64,000 nt of DNA from assembly GCF_009758125.1 (NCBI RefSeq), contig NZ_WRXO01000004.1, positions 592,933 through 656,932 on the forward strand, in the 5' to 3' direction. A program made the position numbers and the translations under genes. Of this stretch, positions 43,672 through 52,800 are shown piece after piece. The notes below the pieces were generated by a model. It was not told where the DNA came from and searched no databases. It saw only the letters and a list, made by a program, of their open reading frames with translations. Each line of letters begins with the position of its first letter. The first letter of the stretch is position 1. The DNA comes from Chitinophaga oryziterrae (GTDB taxonomy: Bacteria > Bacteroidota > Bacteroidia > Chitinophagales > Chitinophagaceae).

Positions 43672-45846
43672 ATGAAAACCAGATCTTTACTTTCCCTCAT
43701 CAGGGTATTATGTACCCGCATGGCCTTTCTCTTTGCATTAACCATTTCGGTAAAAAGTAACGTACAGGCCCAAACCACAGTTCCCTTCACATTGTCCAAC
43801 AATTCATCTTATGCTGATGGCAATGTCTATGTCGCAATTGTAGGTATCGTTAACAACAATTTTGTATGGATTGACCCTAAAACCAGTGCGGTCAACCTTA
43901 TGAGCGTATCAAACAATACCGTTCCCGGGCCCGTTATCAACGGTAATACTGGTCCCGGCGGTAACGGCCTGTATGCCAACTGTTTCGCCAAACTCAGTGA
44001 CATACCTAATAAAACATTCAACATTCCCGGGATTGCAGGATGCCGCATCCTGATTTCCTTCAACTCGCAGTTGTACCTCTATTTCTTTGGCGCCTCCGGT
44101 TCGCCAAGCGGTTATGCAGCTCCTAATCTCTCCAATCCCACAGATCCCAATCAGGGCATCCGGTTTGAAACGATTGAGCTCACAAACGCCTCAAATGGCC
44201 TTTGGGTTAATACTACCCGCGTAGATAGCTATCAATACCCTATGGGTCTTGAAGTATGGGGTAATTCCGGTTTCTACCAGAAGGTAGGAGAACTGGTACC
44301 TCACAGTCAGATCCTTTCACAATGGCAGTCTACCGCGCCTTCCGAATTTGCCGGCTGCTATGATGCAACCAATGGCATCATTAAGTTCCCTTCAAAGACG
44401 GCAGCCTTCCAGACCGGCGGTGCACAGGCTAATTATTTCGGTTCTTATATCGATGCTATCTGGTCCAAATACCAAAGCGGTAACCTGGTGTTCAACGCAG
44501 GAGATGCAGGTACATGGACCGGCCACGTATCGGGGAACGTATTCACCTTTACCAGGGCTTCGGACGGACAGGTAGGAACCATATCAAACAAACCCACCAA
44601 TCTTGAAGTCATGGAAGGCAGTGGTGTCATGGCAGCAGGTGGACAATGGGATAAGGTAGTTCAGGCACAGATATGCGCCGCCATTAACCGCCATGCCATT
44701 GATCTGACGGCAGCAACCGGCACCACACAGGATTTCTCCAATGCAGCCGGCTATTACCAGACCTCTCCATACAACTGGTATTGCAAGTTCTGGCACCGCA
44801 GTGATATCAGCTATAACAGCCTCACATATGCGTTCTGTTACGACGATGTATTCAACCATTCATCAACGATCAACGCTTCCTCTCCGGTACGGACCACCAT
44901 CACTATCGGAGGCTTTTCAGGCCTCACTGCAAGTGGTGCAGCCGTAGCCTATAAGGATTGTAATTATGGCGGTTATGCAATAGGTCTGAATCCCGGCACT
45001 TATACCCGTAGCCAACTGATCGCACTGGGTATCCTGGATGATGATATTTCCTCCCTTAAGGTGACTTCAGGATATAAAGTGACCCTCTACCAGGATGACA
45101 ATTTCACCGGATCTACACTTGTACTCACAGCAGACGATAATTGCCTGGTTGATAATAGCTGGAATGATGTAACCACATCGTTAAAAGTGGAATCCAATGT
45201 ATCTTCTACCGTTATTCAGGCAGAGAGCTATAACTACATGTCCGGCATAGATGTCGAAACAACAACCGATGCAGGTGGTGGACAGGATGTAGGTTGGATA
45301 GACGCCGGAGACTGGATGTCTTACAGTGTAACAATACCTGTAACCGGTACCTACAACGTGGCTTATCGCGTGGCCAGCCCTAACTCCAACACGTCCCTGC
45401 GACTGGAAAAGGATGCCGGCGCCACACAACTGGGTACCGTTAGTATACCTAATACCGGCGGATGGCAGAACTGGACCAATGTTTCACATAATGTATCCTT
45501 GCCTGCAGGAACATATAACATCGGTATCGCCACAGCTACTGGTGGTTTCAATCTGAACTATCTTACCATCACCAGTATTTCATCTGCCAGAGTAGCGGCA
45601 ACTACAAAAACAGTGGATGACAACATAGTTACGCTGTCGCCTAATCCGGTAAATGAACAACTTTACCTTCGTAACAATGACAAAGTAAGAACACTCAGCA
45701 TTTATGATATCAGCGGCCACAATATCATGAACGTTAAAAACCCGGGCAGCACAATTTCTGTATCTTCTCTGATACCAGGGATATACATCATCGCTATAGA
45801 CCGTAAAGACGGTACGCAAAAACGGATTAAAATCCTGAAGCAGTAA
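43672..45846 (+). CDS. Secreted GH64 beta-1,3-glucanase with crystallin, CBM6 and T9SS domains
   Basis: 724 residues. Signal peptide to about residue 33 (VKSNVQAQ). Residues ~35-400 are a GH64 domain with thaumatin-like strands: GIRFETIELTNAS with Glu169 and NTTRVDSYQYP with Asp185, sixteen residues apart like the catalytic Glu154/Asp170 pair described in a Streptomyces GH64 enzyme. Residues ~420-507 are beta/gamma-crystallin-like (KDCNYGGYAIGL, YQDDNFTGSTLVL). Residues ~512-636 are a CBM6 module (IQAESYNYMSG, DVGWIDAGDWMSYSV). The last ~72 residues (LSPNPVNEQLYL ... KRIKILKQ) are a type A sorting domain for type IX secretion. It would degrade fungal beta-1,3-glucan outside the cell. A terminator follows. 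Confidence 0.92.
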   Translation: MKTRSLLSLIRVLCTRMAFLFALTISVKSNVQAQTTVPFTLSNNSSYADGNVYVAIVGIVNNNFVWIDPKTSAVNLMSVSNNTVPGPVINGNTGPGGNGLYANCFAKLSDIPNKTFNIPGIAGCRILISFNSQLYLYFFGASGSPSGYAAPNLSNPTDPNQGIRFETIELTNASNGLWVNTTRVDSYQYPMGLEVWGNSGFYQKVGELVPHSQILSQWQSTAPSEFAGCYDATNGIIKFPSKTAAFQTGGAQANYFGSYIDAIWSKYQSGNLVFNAGDAGTWTGHVSGNVFTFTRASDGQVGTISNKPTNLEVMEGSGVMAAGGQWDKVVQAQICAAINRHAIDLTAATGTTQDFSNAAGYYQTSPYNWYCKFWHRSDISYNSLTYAFCYDDVFNHSSTINASSPVRTTITIGGFSGLTASGAAVAYKDCNYGGYAIGLNPGTYTRSQLIALGILDDDISSLKVTSGYKVTLYQDDNFTGSTLVLTADDNCLVDNSWNDVTTSLKVESNVSSTVIQAESYNYMSGIDVETTTDAGGGQDVGWIDAGDWMSYSVTIPVTGTYNVAYRVASPNSNTSLRLEKDAGATQLGTVSIPNTGGWQNWTNVSHNVSLPAGTYNIGIATATGGFNLNYLTITSISSARVAATTKTVDDNIVTLSPNPVNEQLYLRNNDKVRTLSIYDISGHNIMNVKNPGSTISVSSLIPGIYIIAIDRKDGTQKRIKILKQ

Positions 45847-45865
45847 TTAATATCTTTCATAAATA

Positions 45866-45904
45866 ATAAGAAAACCCGCTCTCTCTATGAGCGGGTTTTC
45901 TTAT
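45866..45904 (+). terminator. Strong terminator after the GH64 gene
   Basis: A 16-bp perfect stem (ATAAGAAAACCCGCTC at 45866-45881 with 45889-45904) around a 7-base loop; the right arm includes the T-run (GGGTTTTCTTAT). It lies 20 bases past the stop codon. Confidence 0.9.
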
Positions 45905-46040
45905 ATATTGTTGTTTTGTATAACGAATCAACGTATTATTTAAAATTATCTGTCGTATAGATTATAAAAACTTAAAAACTCACCAATTCCTTTGCATAAA
46001 ATGATGGATATTTGTTCAACGGTGAATTTAATTGAAAGCA

Positions 46041-46433
46041 ATGATGGCAAAGATTCCGGTAAAATATCTGAACAGGCAGAAGGAAATTACGGACAATTTT
46101 CTTTATCAGATGAATAAACATATGGATGAGTTCATGGCTGGCAGCGTGGAAGAAATGATTTCCCTGAAAGATATTGCGGGTATGATGTACCTGCACCCTG
46201 TTCACATCAGTAATGTCATTAAATTATACACCGGCTTTCACCCCTGTCATTTTTATGAACTGAGGGTATTAAGCGAAGCAAAGAAACTACTTGCAGATCA
46301 TTCACTGACGATAAGTGAAGTAGCTAATCGCTTAACCTATGATAATTCTAATTTTACCAAGTATTTTAAGGAGTATACCGGCATGACCCCGACGGCATAC
46401 CGCAAAATGATAAGTGATCAAAACCTCAACTGA
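46041..46433 (+). CDS. Short AraC-type helix-turn-helix protein
   Basis: 130 residues from the ATG at 46041 (a TTG at 46032 is the only earlier start). It consists of a ~30-residue helical head and the complete AraC paired helix-turn-helix domain: SLKDIAGMMYLHPVHISNVI and ISEVANRLTYDNSNFTKYF with the closing TGMTPTAYRKM. No sensing domain is present. The upstream sequence shows no in-frame remains of one, so it is either a naturally short regulator or an old truncation. It precedes the SnoaL-like and SDR genes on the same strand, which it may regulate. Confidence 0.82.
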   Translation: MMAKIPVKYLNRQKEITDNFLYQMNKHMDEFMAGSVEEMISLKDIAGMMYLHPVHISNVIKLYTGFHPCHFYELRVLSEAKKLLADHSLTISEVANRLTYDNSNFTKYFKEYTGMTPTAYRKMISDQNLN

Positions 46434-46544
46434 TCATATAAAACAAACACATCAAATACTTTGATCTTCACCATTTATACTTAAATCCTCACCAGATACA
46501 AGGCTACCAGGTTGACGACCTTTGTTGAAATAAATAATCGTTTT

Positions 46545-47012
46545 ATGACAACAGAGAAAGAACAACCGGAAATGGTTAAAGCATTAACGGCTTCAGAAAC
46601 TGAAGCAATAAAGATGTTTTACAGCGCTTGGAAAAAGCAGCAGCCGGAATTGCTCGACACCGTTTGTACACCAGACTGGAAGGACATTCCGTTGGGGCCG
46701 GGCCAGGCGGATGGGCCGAAAGGTCTGAAAGACATTATCCGCGGATTCACCGCTACGTTTCCTGACGTAGAAATCATCATTCACGAGATCTATGGTACCC
46801 ATGAACGTGCTGGTGTAAGGGCGGCATTTGCCTTTACCCACGATAAAGAGTTAATGGGCATCCCTGCTACAGGTAAACGGGTCGAGCTTGCCCTGCATGA
46901 ATTTCATCACCTCAAAGACGGGAAATTAACCCATACCTGGCACCTGGAAGACTGGTTTGGCCTGCTGCTTAAAACAGGTACCTGGGCAGTCAGCGGGTTA
47001 GGAGGTAATTAA
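46545..47012 (+). CDS. SnoaL-like / ester cyclase family protein
   Basis: 155 residues from the ATG at 46545; the TTG at 46512 gives eleven extra residues and is less likely. The sequence fits the NTF2-like SnoaL fold: an N-terminal helix with the TPDWKDIPLGPG segment, KDIIRGFTATFPDVEIIIHEIYG and the pair of strands FAFTHDKELMGIPATGKRVEL, followed by FHHLKDGKLTHTWHLEDW. Relatives include polyketide cyclases and uncharacterised pocket proteins, so the activity is not determined. It lies 20 bases before the SDR gene, with which it forms an operon. Confidence 0.85.
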   Translation: MTTEKEQPEMVKALTASETEAIKMFYSAWKKQQPELLDTVCTPDWKDIPLGPGQADGPKGLKDIIRGFTATFPDVEIIIHEIYGTHERAGVRAAFAFTHDKELMGIPATGKRVELALHEFHHLKDGKLTHTWHLEDWFGLLLKTGTWAVSGLGGN

Positions 47013-47032
47013 TCAATTTAAGAATAAGACAA

Positions 47033-47707
47033 ATGAACACAGCAAATAAAAACGCAGTTATTACGGGTGCCAACAGTGGAATCGGATTGGCACTTACGCA
47101 TAAATTGCTGGCCGAAGGTTATAACGTTTTTGGTACGTCCAGGTCTGGACGGATAGATGACTTACACCACGATAATTTAAGAGTTATCCGTTTAGATATT
47201 ACAGACAGGAATAGTGTCAATGCTGCAACAGCGGAAATTAATACAACAGCAAAAAAAATTGATCTGCTCATTAATAATGCGGGTGTTGCACCTGATGTAT
47301 TTGCAGAAGAACCGGAAATTGGCGCTTTCATGGAAACGTTTTCCACCAATGTATATGGGACGGTATTTTTCACTGAGACTGTATTGCCAATCCTGAATTC
47401 GGGTGCACAGGTGATTTTTATTTCCTCAAATATGAGTTTACCGAGGAATATGGCGACTAACGGGCCGGCCTACCGGATGTCGAAAGCAGCGATCAATGTT
47501 TATGCCATGATGCTGGCCCAGCGTCTGGAGAATCAGCATATCCGGGTAACACCGGTTCATCCCGGGTGGGTACAAACGCGGTTGGGAGGCGATCAGGCAC
47601 CTTATACTACAGAACGATCTGCGGAGGGTATTTTTAAAGCCATCCAAACGAATGAAGAAAACGGAAAATTCTGGAACGTGATGGCTGGTAGCATCGAGCC
47701 TTATTGA
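47033..47707 (+). CDS. SDR family NAD(P)-dependent oxidoreductase
   Basis: 224 residues, shorter than the SDR at 2585. TGANSGIG (cofactor loop), LINNAGVAP, ISSNMS (catalytic Ser) and YRMSKAA (Tyr-x3-Lys) give a complete classical SDR active site. The C-terminus ends soon after HPGWVQTRLGG. Its substrate is not known; the companion SnoaL-like gene suggests a small cyclic or carbonyl compound. It is possibly under control of the short AraC protein upstream. Confidence 0.9.
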   Translation: MNTANKNAVITGANSGIGLALTHKLLAEGYNVFGTSRSGRIDDLHHDNLRVIRLDITDRNSVNAATAEINTTAKKIDLLINNAGVAPDVFAEEPEIGAFMETFSTNVYGTVFFTETVLPILNSGAQVIFISSNMSLPRNMATNGPAYRMSKAAINVYAMMLAQRLENQHIRVTPVHPGWVQTRLGGDQAPYTTERSAEGIFKAIQTNEENGKFWNVMAGSIEPY

Positions 47708-47763
47708 AATTAGATTACCCTTGAGCAGGCAGCAGTAGGCATTTCCATAGGGATACCGGCAAT

Positions 47764-47952
47764 ATGCTGGTCATTTTTATGGGAGCCTCTGCTTTACCGG
47801 GGGACTCATTAACCCATTATGGTCATGGTCCTGCACCGATTTTCTTCGGCAGTACATATGTAGAGAAACATGGCTTTTTCATTAGTGTGTTATTTCTGGC
47901 TGTATGGTTTGCCGCAGGAGGAATATGGTGGGAAGTAATAGGATTATGGTAA
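47764..47952 (+). CDS. Possible small membrane protein (62 aa)
   Basis: An ATG-started frame of 62 codons in the 263-base gap between the SDR and the convergent mgtA gene. The product would have one clear membrane helix near the C-terminus (FFISVLFLAVWFAAGGIWW) and a His/Gly-rich middle (THYGHGPAPIFFG). There is no recognised family and no regulatory sign, and it ends 18 bases before the mgtA end. It may be real, a fragment of a lost membrane protein, or chance. Confidence 0.3.
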   Translation: MLVIFMGASALPGDSLTHYGHGPAPIFFGSTYVEKHGFFISVLFLAVWFAAGGIWWEVIGLW

Positions 47953-47970
47953 GCTGAGAACAAAATACTT

Positions 47971-50502
47971 CTAGGTAATTATCTTCCGGTAAAACCATTT
48001 TTTTGTTAGTTCAGCAGCCACTATGTAACCTGAAATAACAAGTAATATCCATCCGTAATAAACAATAGGTAATGGTGTAAATCCCAGCCAGAAAGCCATC
48101 GGTGTTATCGGCAGGATTAAAACAAATAGTACGATAGTCGTTGTGGCTATGGCCAGGTATTTCCCGGGGAGGCTTTTGAAAAATGGCAGCCGGGTACGTA
48201 CGACCAATACGATTAATGAGGCGGAGATGACGGATTCAATAAACCAGCCTGTCTGAAAAGCTTTCTCATTAGCATGTAACACAAACAACAAAATACCGAA
48301 TGTGATGTAATCAAATATTGAACTAAGCAAGCCAAAAATGATCATGAAATGTTTGATAAAGGGAAGGTCCCAGCGTTGAGGATATTTTGTATTAATATCA
48401 TCTACCTTATCCAGAGCGATGGTCATTTCAGGGAAATCTGTCAGTAAGTTGGTAAGTAGGATCTGCTTGGGTAATAGTGGCAGAAAATTCAGGAACAGAG
48501 AGGCGCCTGCCATGCTAAACATATTCCCGAAATTCGCGCTTGTTGCCATGAAAATATACTTCATGGTATTGGCAAATGTTTTACGTCCTTCTATAATGCC
48601 TTCTGTAAGGACTTCCAGACCTTTACTTAATAATACAATATCGGCGGCTTCCCTGGCTACGTCAACAGCCGTGTCAACTGAAATTCCCACATCTGCAGCA
48701 TGGAGGGCGGACGCATCATTAATTCCATCTCCCATAAAACCAATCACGTGCCCTGCTTTTTTGAGAATAAGGATGATTCTTTCTTTCTGGTTAGGCTCTA
48801 CCTCTGCAAAAATATCTACTAATGGAGCCTGATGTAATAAAGCCGCATTGCTCATCTTTTGTAATTGGGCGCCGGTAAGTATTTTGGGTTCGGTAATACC
48901 GATCTCCAGGGCCAGACTATTTGCAACCAAAGCATTATCCCCTGTAATTAACTTGAGTTTTACCCCCAGCTTGTTTAATTGACCAATAATAGCCGATACA
49001 TTGGCTTTGAGTGGATCAAACAAGGTAACAAAGCCTAAAAAGATCATATCTTTTTCTTCTGCTTTTGTGATAATATGCCCTGTATCCAGACGTTTATAAG
49101 CCAGCCCCAGCGTACGAAACCCTGATTTGCTGAATTGTTCATATTGCTTAAGAATAGCCGCTTTACTTTCTTCGACAGATGTTAGTGAGCCATCCTGCAT
49201 TTCGACCTGGCTGCACACTGAAAGCATAACAGTTAATGCTCCTTTGGTTATGGCCAGATTTTCCTGTTCATGCCGTACCTGTATTGTTAAACGTTTTCTT
49301 ATAAAGTCATAAGGGATTTCCGCTAATATGGTATAGTTGCCGATTGCCCCCTGATAGCCCGAACAAATGGCCTCATCAATAGGATTATGGAAGCCTTGTT
49401 GTAATGAGGCGTTTAACCAGGCATATTTTAATACCTTTTCGCTGTGCGTACCTGAACTGTCTAATGTATCTTTTAGATTAACATGCCCTTCTGTAACTGT
49501 CCCCGACTTATCAGAACAAAGAATATCCATACTGCCTAAGTTTTCAATGGAGGACAATCTTTTCACAATTACTTTTTTTATGGCCATACGCTTGGCTCCG
49601 GCAGAGAGATTGACGCTAATAATAGTAGGAAGCAACTGTGGTGTAAGTCCTACGGCCAGAGCCAGGGAAAATAAAAATGAATCCAGTACAGGTCTGTGTA
49701 GAAAAACATTTATGGCAAAAATAGTAATAACCAGTAGTAAGGTGAGTTCCATCAGCAAATAGCCAAACTTGCGGATGCCTCTTTCAAAATCAGTTTCCGG
49801 AGACCTTTCCAGCAGTCCTGCGGATATTTTGCCAAATTCCGTCAGCCTGCCTGTTTTTACTACTATGGCCGTGGCTTTTCCACTGATGATGTGCGCACCC
49901 ATTAACAGGACATTACTTCTTTTGGACAGTGGCGTATCCACTGGCAATACCCCGCAGTTCTTTTCAACGGGATAGGTCTCACCGGTGAAGGCTGCTTCAT
50001 CTACAAACAGCTCCTGTGAATTTATTAAGAGGCTGTCTGCCGGTATAACATCTCCGGCCGTTAAGGATATAATATCTCCGGGAACCACATTCTCGATTGG
50101 TAATTCCCCTTTTTGTCCATTTCTTAATATGGTGCAATGGAGGTGGACCATCTTCAATAATTCTTTTGCTGCATTCGCCGCACCACTTTCCTGCCAGAAG
50201 CTTAATAAACTGCTGATAAATAAAATTATCAGTATGATGATCGTATTAGTTACATCCCCTAGGCCTAATGATAATAATGCCGCCACAATAAGCAGAATGG
50301 TTATCGGGCTTTTAAACTGGGACAGGAATAATATTAAGCTGGATTTTTGATCGGTTTTCCTGATGGTATTGATTCCATATGTTTTTAATCTTTGAGCTAC
50401 CTGTTGATCGTTCAGGCCATTTTCATCTGCAGCAAGCAGATGCAGTACTTCCTCTTTGGTAAGATGCCAGAATTGATTAACCTGTTCAGTTTGATTCTCC
50501 AT
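47971..50502 (-). CDS. mgtA: Magnesium-translocating P-type ATPase (MgtA-like)
   Basis: 843 residues with an N-terminal cation-ATPase domain, actuator loop FTGETYPVEK, the phosphorylation region LCSDKSGTVTEGH, KGALTVM, TGDNALVAN and the hinge motif GDGINDASALHAADVGIS. The order of helices and the C-terminal six-helix bundle match P3B ATPases that import Mg2+. The phosphorylation motif reads DKSGTVT (Asp near residue 330) where nearly all P-type ATPases have DKTGT; Thr is replaced by Ser. The next gene, a flippase-like protein, lies 9 bases upstream on the same strand. Confidence 0.88.
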   Translation of the reverse strand: MENQTEQVNQFWHLTKEEVLHLLAADENGLNDQQVAQRLKTYGINTIRKTDQKSSLILFLSQFKSPITILLIVAALLSLGLGDVTNTIIILIILFISSLLSFWQESGAANAAKELLKMVHLHCTILRNGQKGELPIENVVPGDIISLTAGDVIPADSLLINSQELFVDEAAFTGETYPVEKNCGVLPVDTPLSKRSNVLLMGAHIISGKATAIVVKTGRLTEFGKISAGLLERSPETDFERGIRKFGYLLMELTLLLVITIFAINVFLHRPVLDSFLFSLALAVGLTPQLLPTIISVNLSAGAKRMAIKKVIVKRLSSIENLGSMDILCSDKSGTVTEGHVNLKDTLDSSGTHSEKVLKYAWLNASLQQGFHNPIDEAICSGYQGAIGNYTILAEIPYDFIRKRLTIQVRHEQENLAITKGALTVMLSVCSQVEMQDGSLTSVEESKAAILKQYEQFSKSGFRTLGLAYKRLDTGHIITKAEEKDMIFLGFVTLFDPLKANVSAIIGQLNKLGVKLKLITGDNALVANSLALEIGITEPKILTGAQLQKMSNAALLHQAPLVDIFAEVEPNQKERIILILKKAGHVIGFMGDGINDASALHAADVGISVDTAVDVAREAADIVLLSKGLEVLTEGIIEGRKTFANTMKYIFMATSANFGNMFSMAGASLFLNFLPLLPKQILLTNLLTDFPEMTIALDKVDDINTKYPQRWDLPFIKHFMIIFGLLSSIFDYITFGILLFVLHANEKAFQTGWFIESVISASLIVLVVRTRLPFFKSLPGKYLAIATTTIVLFVLILPITPMAFWLGFTPLPIVYYGWILLVISGYIVAAELTKKWFYRKIIT

Positions 50503-50511
50503 ACAAAATTA

Positions 50512-51579
50512 TTATGATGCAGATTTATTAAGATGGGTATTGTTTTCATGTTGAAGATTCCGGTATAGCAACAAGCCTACAGGTATTGGCAGCCAAAAAG
50601 TGAAAAAGCGATAGAGCAGGGTAACAATGAGGGCCACGTGTACCTGCGCTCCCATGATAGTATAGAAATAAGTCATGGCACTTTCATATGCAATAAGTGA
50701 TCCCGGAGATATGGGAAGTGATCCGATGACCTGTGCCAGTAGCAATCCAAGCAGGATGTTGCTAAACGGAAGACTTACATGAAAAGCATTCATTATTGCA
50801 ATGACAGTAATCACATCAGAGAAGAGGATACAGATCTGTAATAATACAGCCAGCAAAAATGCCTTTTTGTGTGTAATAAAATAATGCCATCCTGTTGCAC
50901 TTTTATCCTGAATTGATAGCAGGTTATTCTTCATTATATATCGCCTGATATAACCGAATCTGTGTAGTTTATGGAGTATGAATTTAATAGTGCGCTTGTT
51001 GCTCGTTAACAGGATAATTATCCCCAGTAGTATGAAAAATATAAATCCTGTTAAAACGGTGTACTTAATTACTGAAACTACGTGTATCTGCCGGATAGCA
51101 TACCATAAATAAGATATGCCCAGCAATATCAGGAATGCGAAATAATAGCAGATTGATTCAAATACTAACACGATAAATGCCTGGGCTGAAGGGATTTTTC
51201 TTTTAACCAGCTGATTAAAGATATAGCCATTTCCACTGAGCCCACCACTTGGTAAAGCCTGGTTAACAAACATAATAACGACCGATATTTTTAAAAGAGT
51301 AATGAACCCGGTTGTTCCTGTTTTACCCGCTAAGAGGGTGCGCAGGATAAGGGAATTCAGCAAATAAGTAGTTGTTTGTGCAGCCAGAACCACCAATAGC
51401 CATACCGGCTTCATTTCCAGCAAAAGTTTCTGGATGTCCTTAAGCTTACCTATATAGTGAATGGCGAAATAGAAAACAATTAGTGAAAAAAGGTAAAAGC
51501 CTAGTCTGGAGGGTTTAAACAACCCTTTTTTTTCTTCAGCCATTTTTAACCTTTTAACCGTGATCCTGAAGGCTTTCAT
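50512..51579 (-). CDS. UPF0104 / lysylphosphatidylglycerol synthase-type membrane protein
   Basis: 355 residues with about eight membrane helices. The pattern of the LPG synthase TM region family is present: NQALPSGGLSGNGYIFNQLV (a conserved PGGxGxG-like stretch), LFESICYYF-type helices and the SLPISPGSLIAYESAMTYFY motif. Family members act as lipid flippases or hold lipid-linked transferase domains; this one has only the membrane part. An alternative start is the Met at codon 13. It stands 9 bases ahead of mgtA and is probably co-transcribed with it. Confidence 0.85.
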   Translation of the reverse strand: MKAFRITVKRLKMAEEKKGLFKPSRLGFYLFSLIVFYFAIHYIGKLKDIQKLLLEMKPVWLLVVLAAQTTTYLLNSLILRTLLAGKTGTTGFITLLKISVVIMFVNQALPSGGLSGNGYIFNQLVKRKIPSAQAFIVLVFESICYYFAFLILLGISYLWYAIRQIHVVSVIKYTVLTGFIFFILLGIIILLTSNKRTIKFILHKLHRFGYIRRYIMKNNLLSIQDKSATGWHYFITHKKAFLLAVLLQICILFSDVITVIAIMNAFHVSLPFSNILLGLLLAQVIGSLPISPGSLIAYESAMTYFYTIMGAQVHVALIVTLLYRFFTFWLPIPVGLLLYRNLQHENNTHLNKSAS

Positions 51580-51617
51580 TTATCTTTCATCACAATTCCG
51601 GTGCCAGGTATCAAACG

Positions 51618-51884
51618 TTAGAGAGCATTCTTTTTCCATCGTTTTAGGTTAGGCAAAGCCTCTACGGCCATTGTTATTATGTTCGCAGGGATATGCCTTT
51701 TCTCCATCTGCATCTTTACGATCGTTTCCATCTGTTTCATTGACATATTGGGGCTGGTAAAGGCTCCATCCTTGTAACAGTATATGCAATATTCGTTGCT
51801 TTTAGAGCCGTCTTTTTCAGTTCCGCGAATCTCATTGCTGTCTAACGGCATACTGCAGCTCTGGCAGAATTTTTCCAGGTTCAT
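51618..51884 (-). CDS. Zinc-ribbon domain protein
   Basis: 88 residues from the ATG at 51884 (MNLEKFCQSCSMPLDSNE); an upstream reading to 51938 is rejected because MNLEKFCQSC is the usual beginning. Two Cys pairs (CQSC and CIYC) form the Zn ribbon of the putative zinc-ribbon family, followed by a helical tail (MSMKQMETIVKMQMEKRHIP). These proteins are small and cytoplasmic with no known function. The gene lies 38 bases upstream of the flippase-like gene. Confidence 0.85.
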   Translation of the reverse strand: MNLEKFCQSCSMPLDSNEIRGTEKDGSKSNEYCIYCYKDGAFTSPNMSMKQMETIVKMQMEKRHIPANIITMAVEALPNLKRWKKNAL

Positions 51885-52032
51885 AAAATTAGTTTTTGGT
51901 TTTAAAAACTGAAATAATATGAAAAATATCACAACCAAGATACGTGCAACCTGTTTTTTGTAAAATGATTGCCGTCATCGGATTGATTGATTATAATTGC
52001 CTTAATGGCTTTATCGATGCAAAATCCCATCC

Positions 52033-52800
52033 TCAGATATCTTTCTTTTTAAATATCCTTGCAGCTGTTATCAAAGGGATAATAGTCCAGCACAGCATAC
52101 AGACAAGCGTATAGATGCTACCCATGGCAGATCCCATGAATTTCTTGAATAAAGCGCCGGAATAGCCCATCATTACGGCCGCATCTAATTGCAGCAACAC
52201 TAATATACGGGCCAGATCAACGGGGTTTAAGGATATAAGCCCCAACAGGGGTTTCTCGATCGGGTAATCGCTGAATGAATAAATAAAGGAGAGCAGTAAA
52301 CCATCGAATAGCAGGATGAAGAACAGCGCTGTAATGATCGCCGCACCGATACCTTTGGTTTTGTCCTTGAACAGCACAAATATCAGCAATGCCAGTGCCG
52401 AGAAGATCAGCGTTAAAAACAACCCGCTTATTATTAGTGTAACCGCAGCCAGGTTATAATAAAAAATACAGATGGGAACGCCTACGCCCACCAGGTAAGC
52501 AATGGTTAATGCGATAGCAATGCCGGCATATTCTGCCAATAGCATTGTTTTTCTTTTTATTGGCTGAGCCAGCAACAGCTCGGTGAATTCTACGGAATTA
52601 AAGAAGTAGATGGTGGAAAAGAGAATACTGATAATAGGCACAAAGAGCAACGTAATGTTTAACAGGCTTAAAAGGGCTTTGGAAGCATTATCACCTATGC
52701 CCGAAACGCTGATGGTGATTGCCGCCAATATAAGCGTATAAACAAGTATTGTTTTATTCTTCAGCAGATCGAGCAGTACATATTTAATAATTGTTTTCAT
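52033..52800 (-). CDS. nosY: NosY-type ABC permease for nitrous oxide reductase maturation
   Basis: 255 residues from the ATG at 52800, which lies inside the end of nosF (17-base overlap). Six membrane helices are recognisable; the N-terminal MKTIIKYVLLDLLKNKTILVY is like other NosY proteins. NosY forms the membrane part of the NosFY transporter that supplies sulfur for the CuZ cluster of NosZ in the periplasm, working with NosD. It is the last gene of the nos operon. No terminator hairpin is evident in the ~150 bases after it. Confidence 0.88.
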   Translation of the reverse strand: MKTIIKYVLLDLLKNKTILVYTLILAAITISVSGIGDNASKALLSLLNITLLFVPIISILFSTIYFFNSVEFTELLLAQPIKRKTMLLAEYAGIAIALTIAYLVGVGVPICIFYYNLAAVTLIISGLFLTLIFSALALLIFVLFKDKTKGIGAAIITALFFILLFDGLLLSFIYSFSDYPIEKPLLGLISLNPVDLARILVLLQLDAAVMMGYSGALFKKFMGSAMGSIYTLVCMLCWTIIPLITAARIFKKKDI

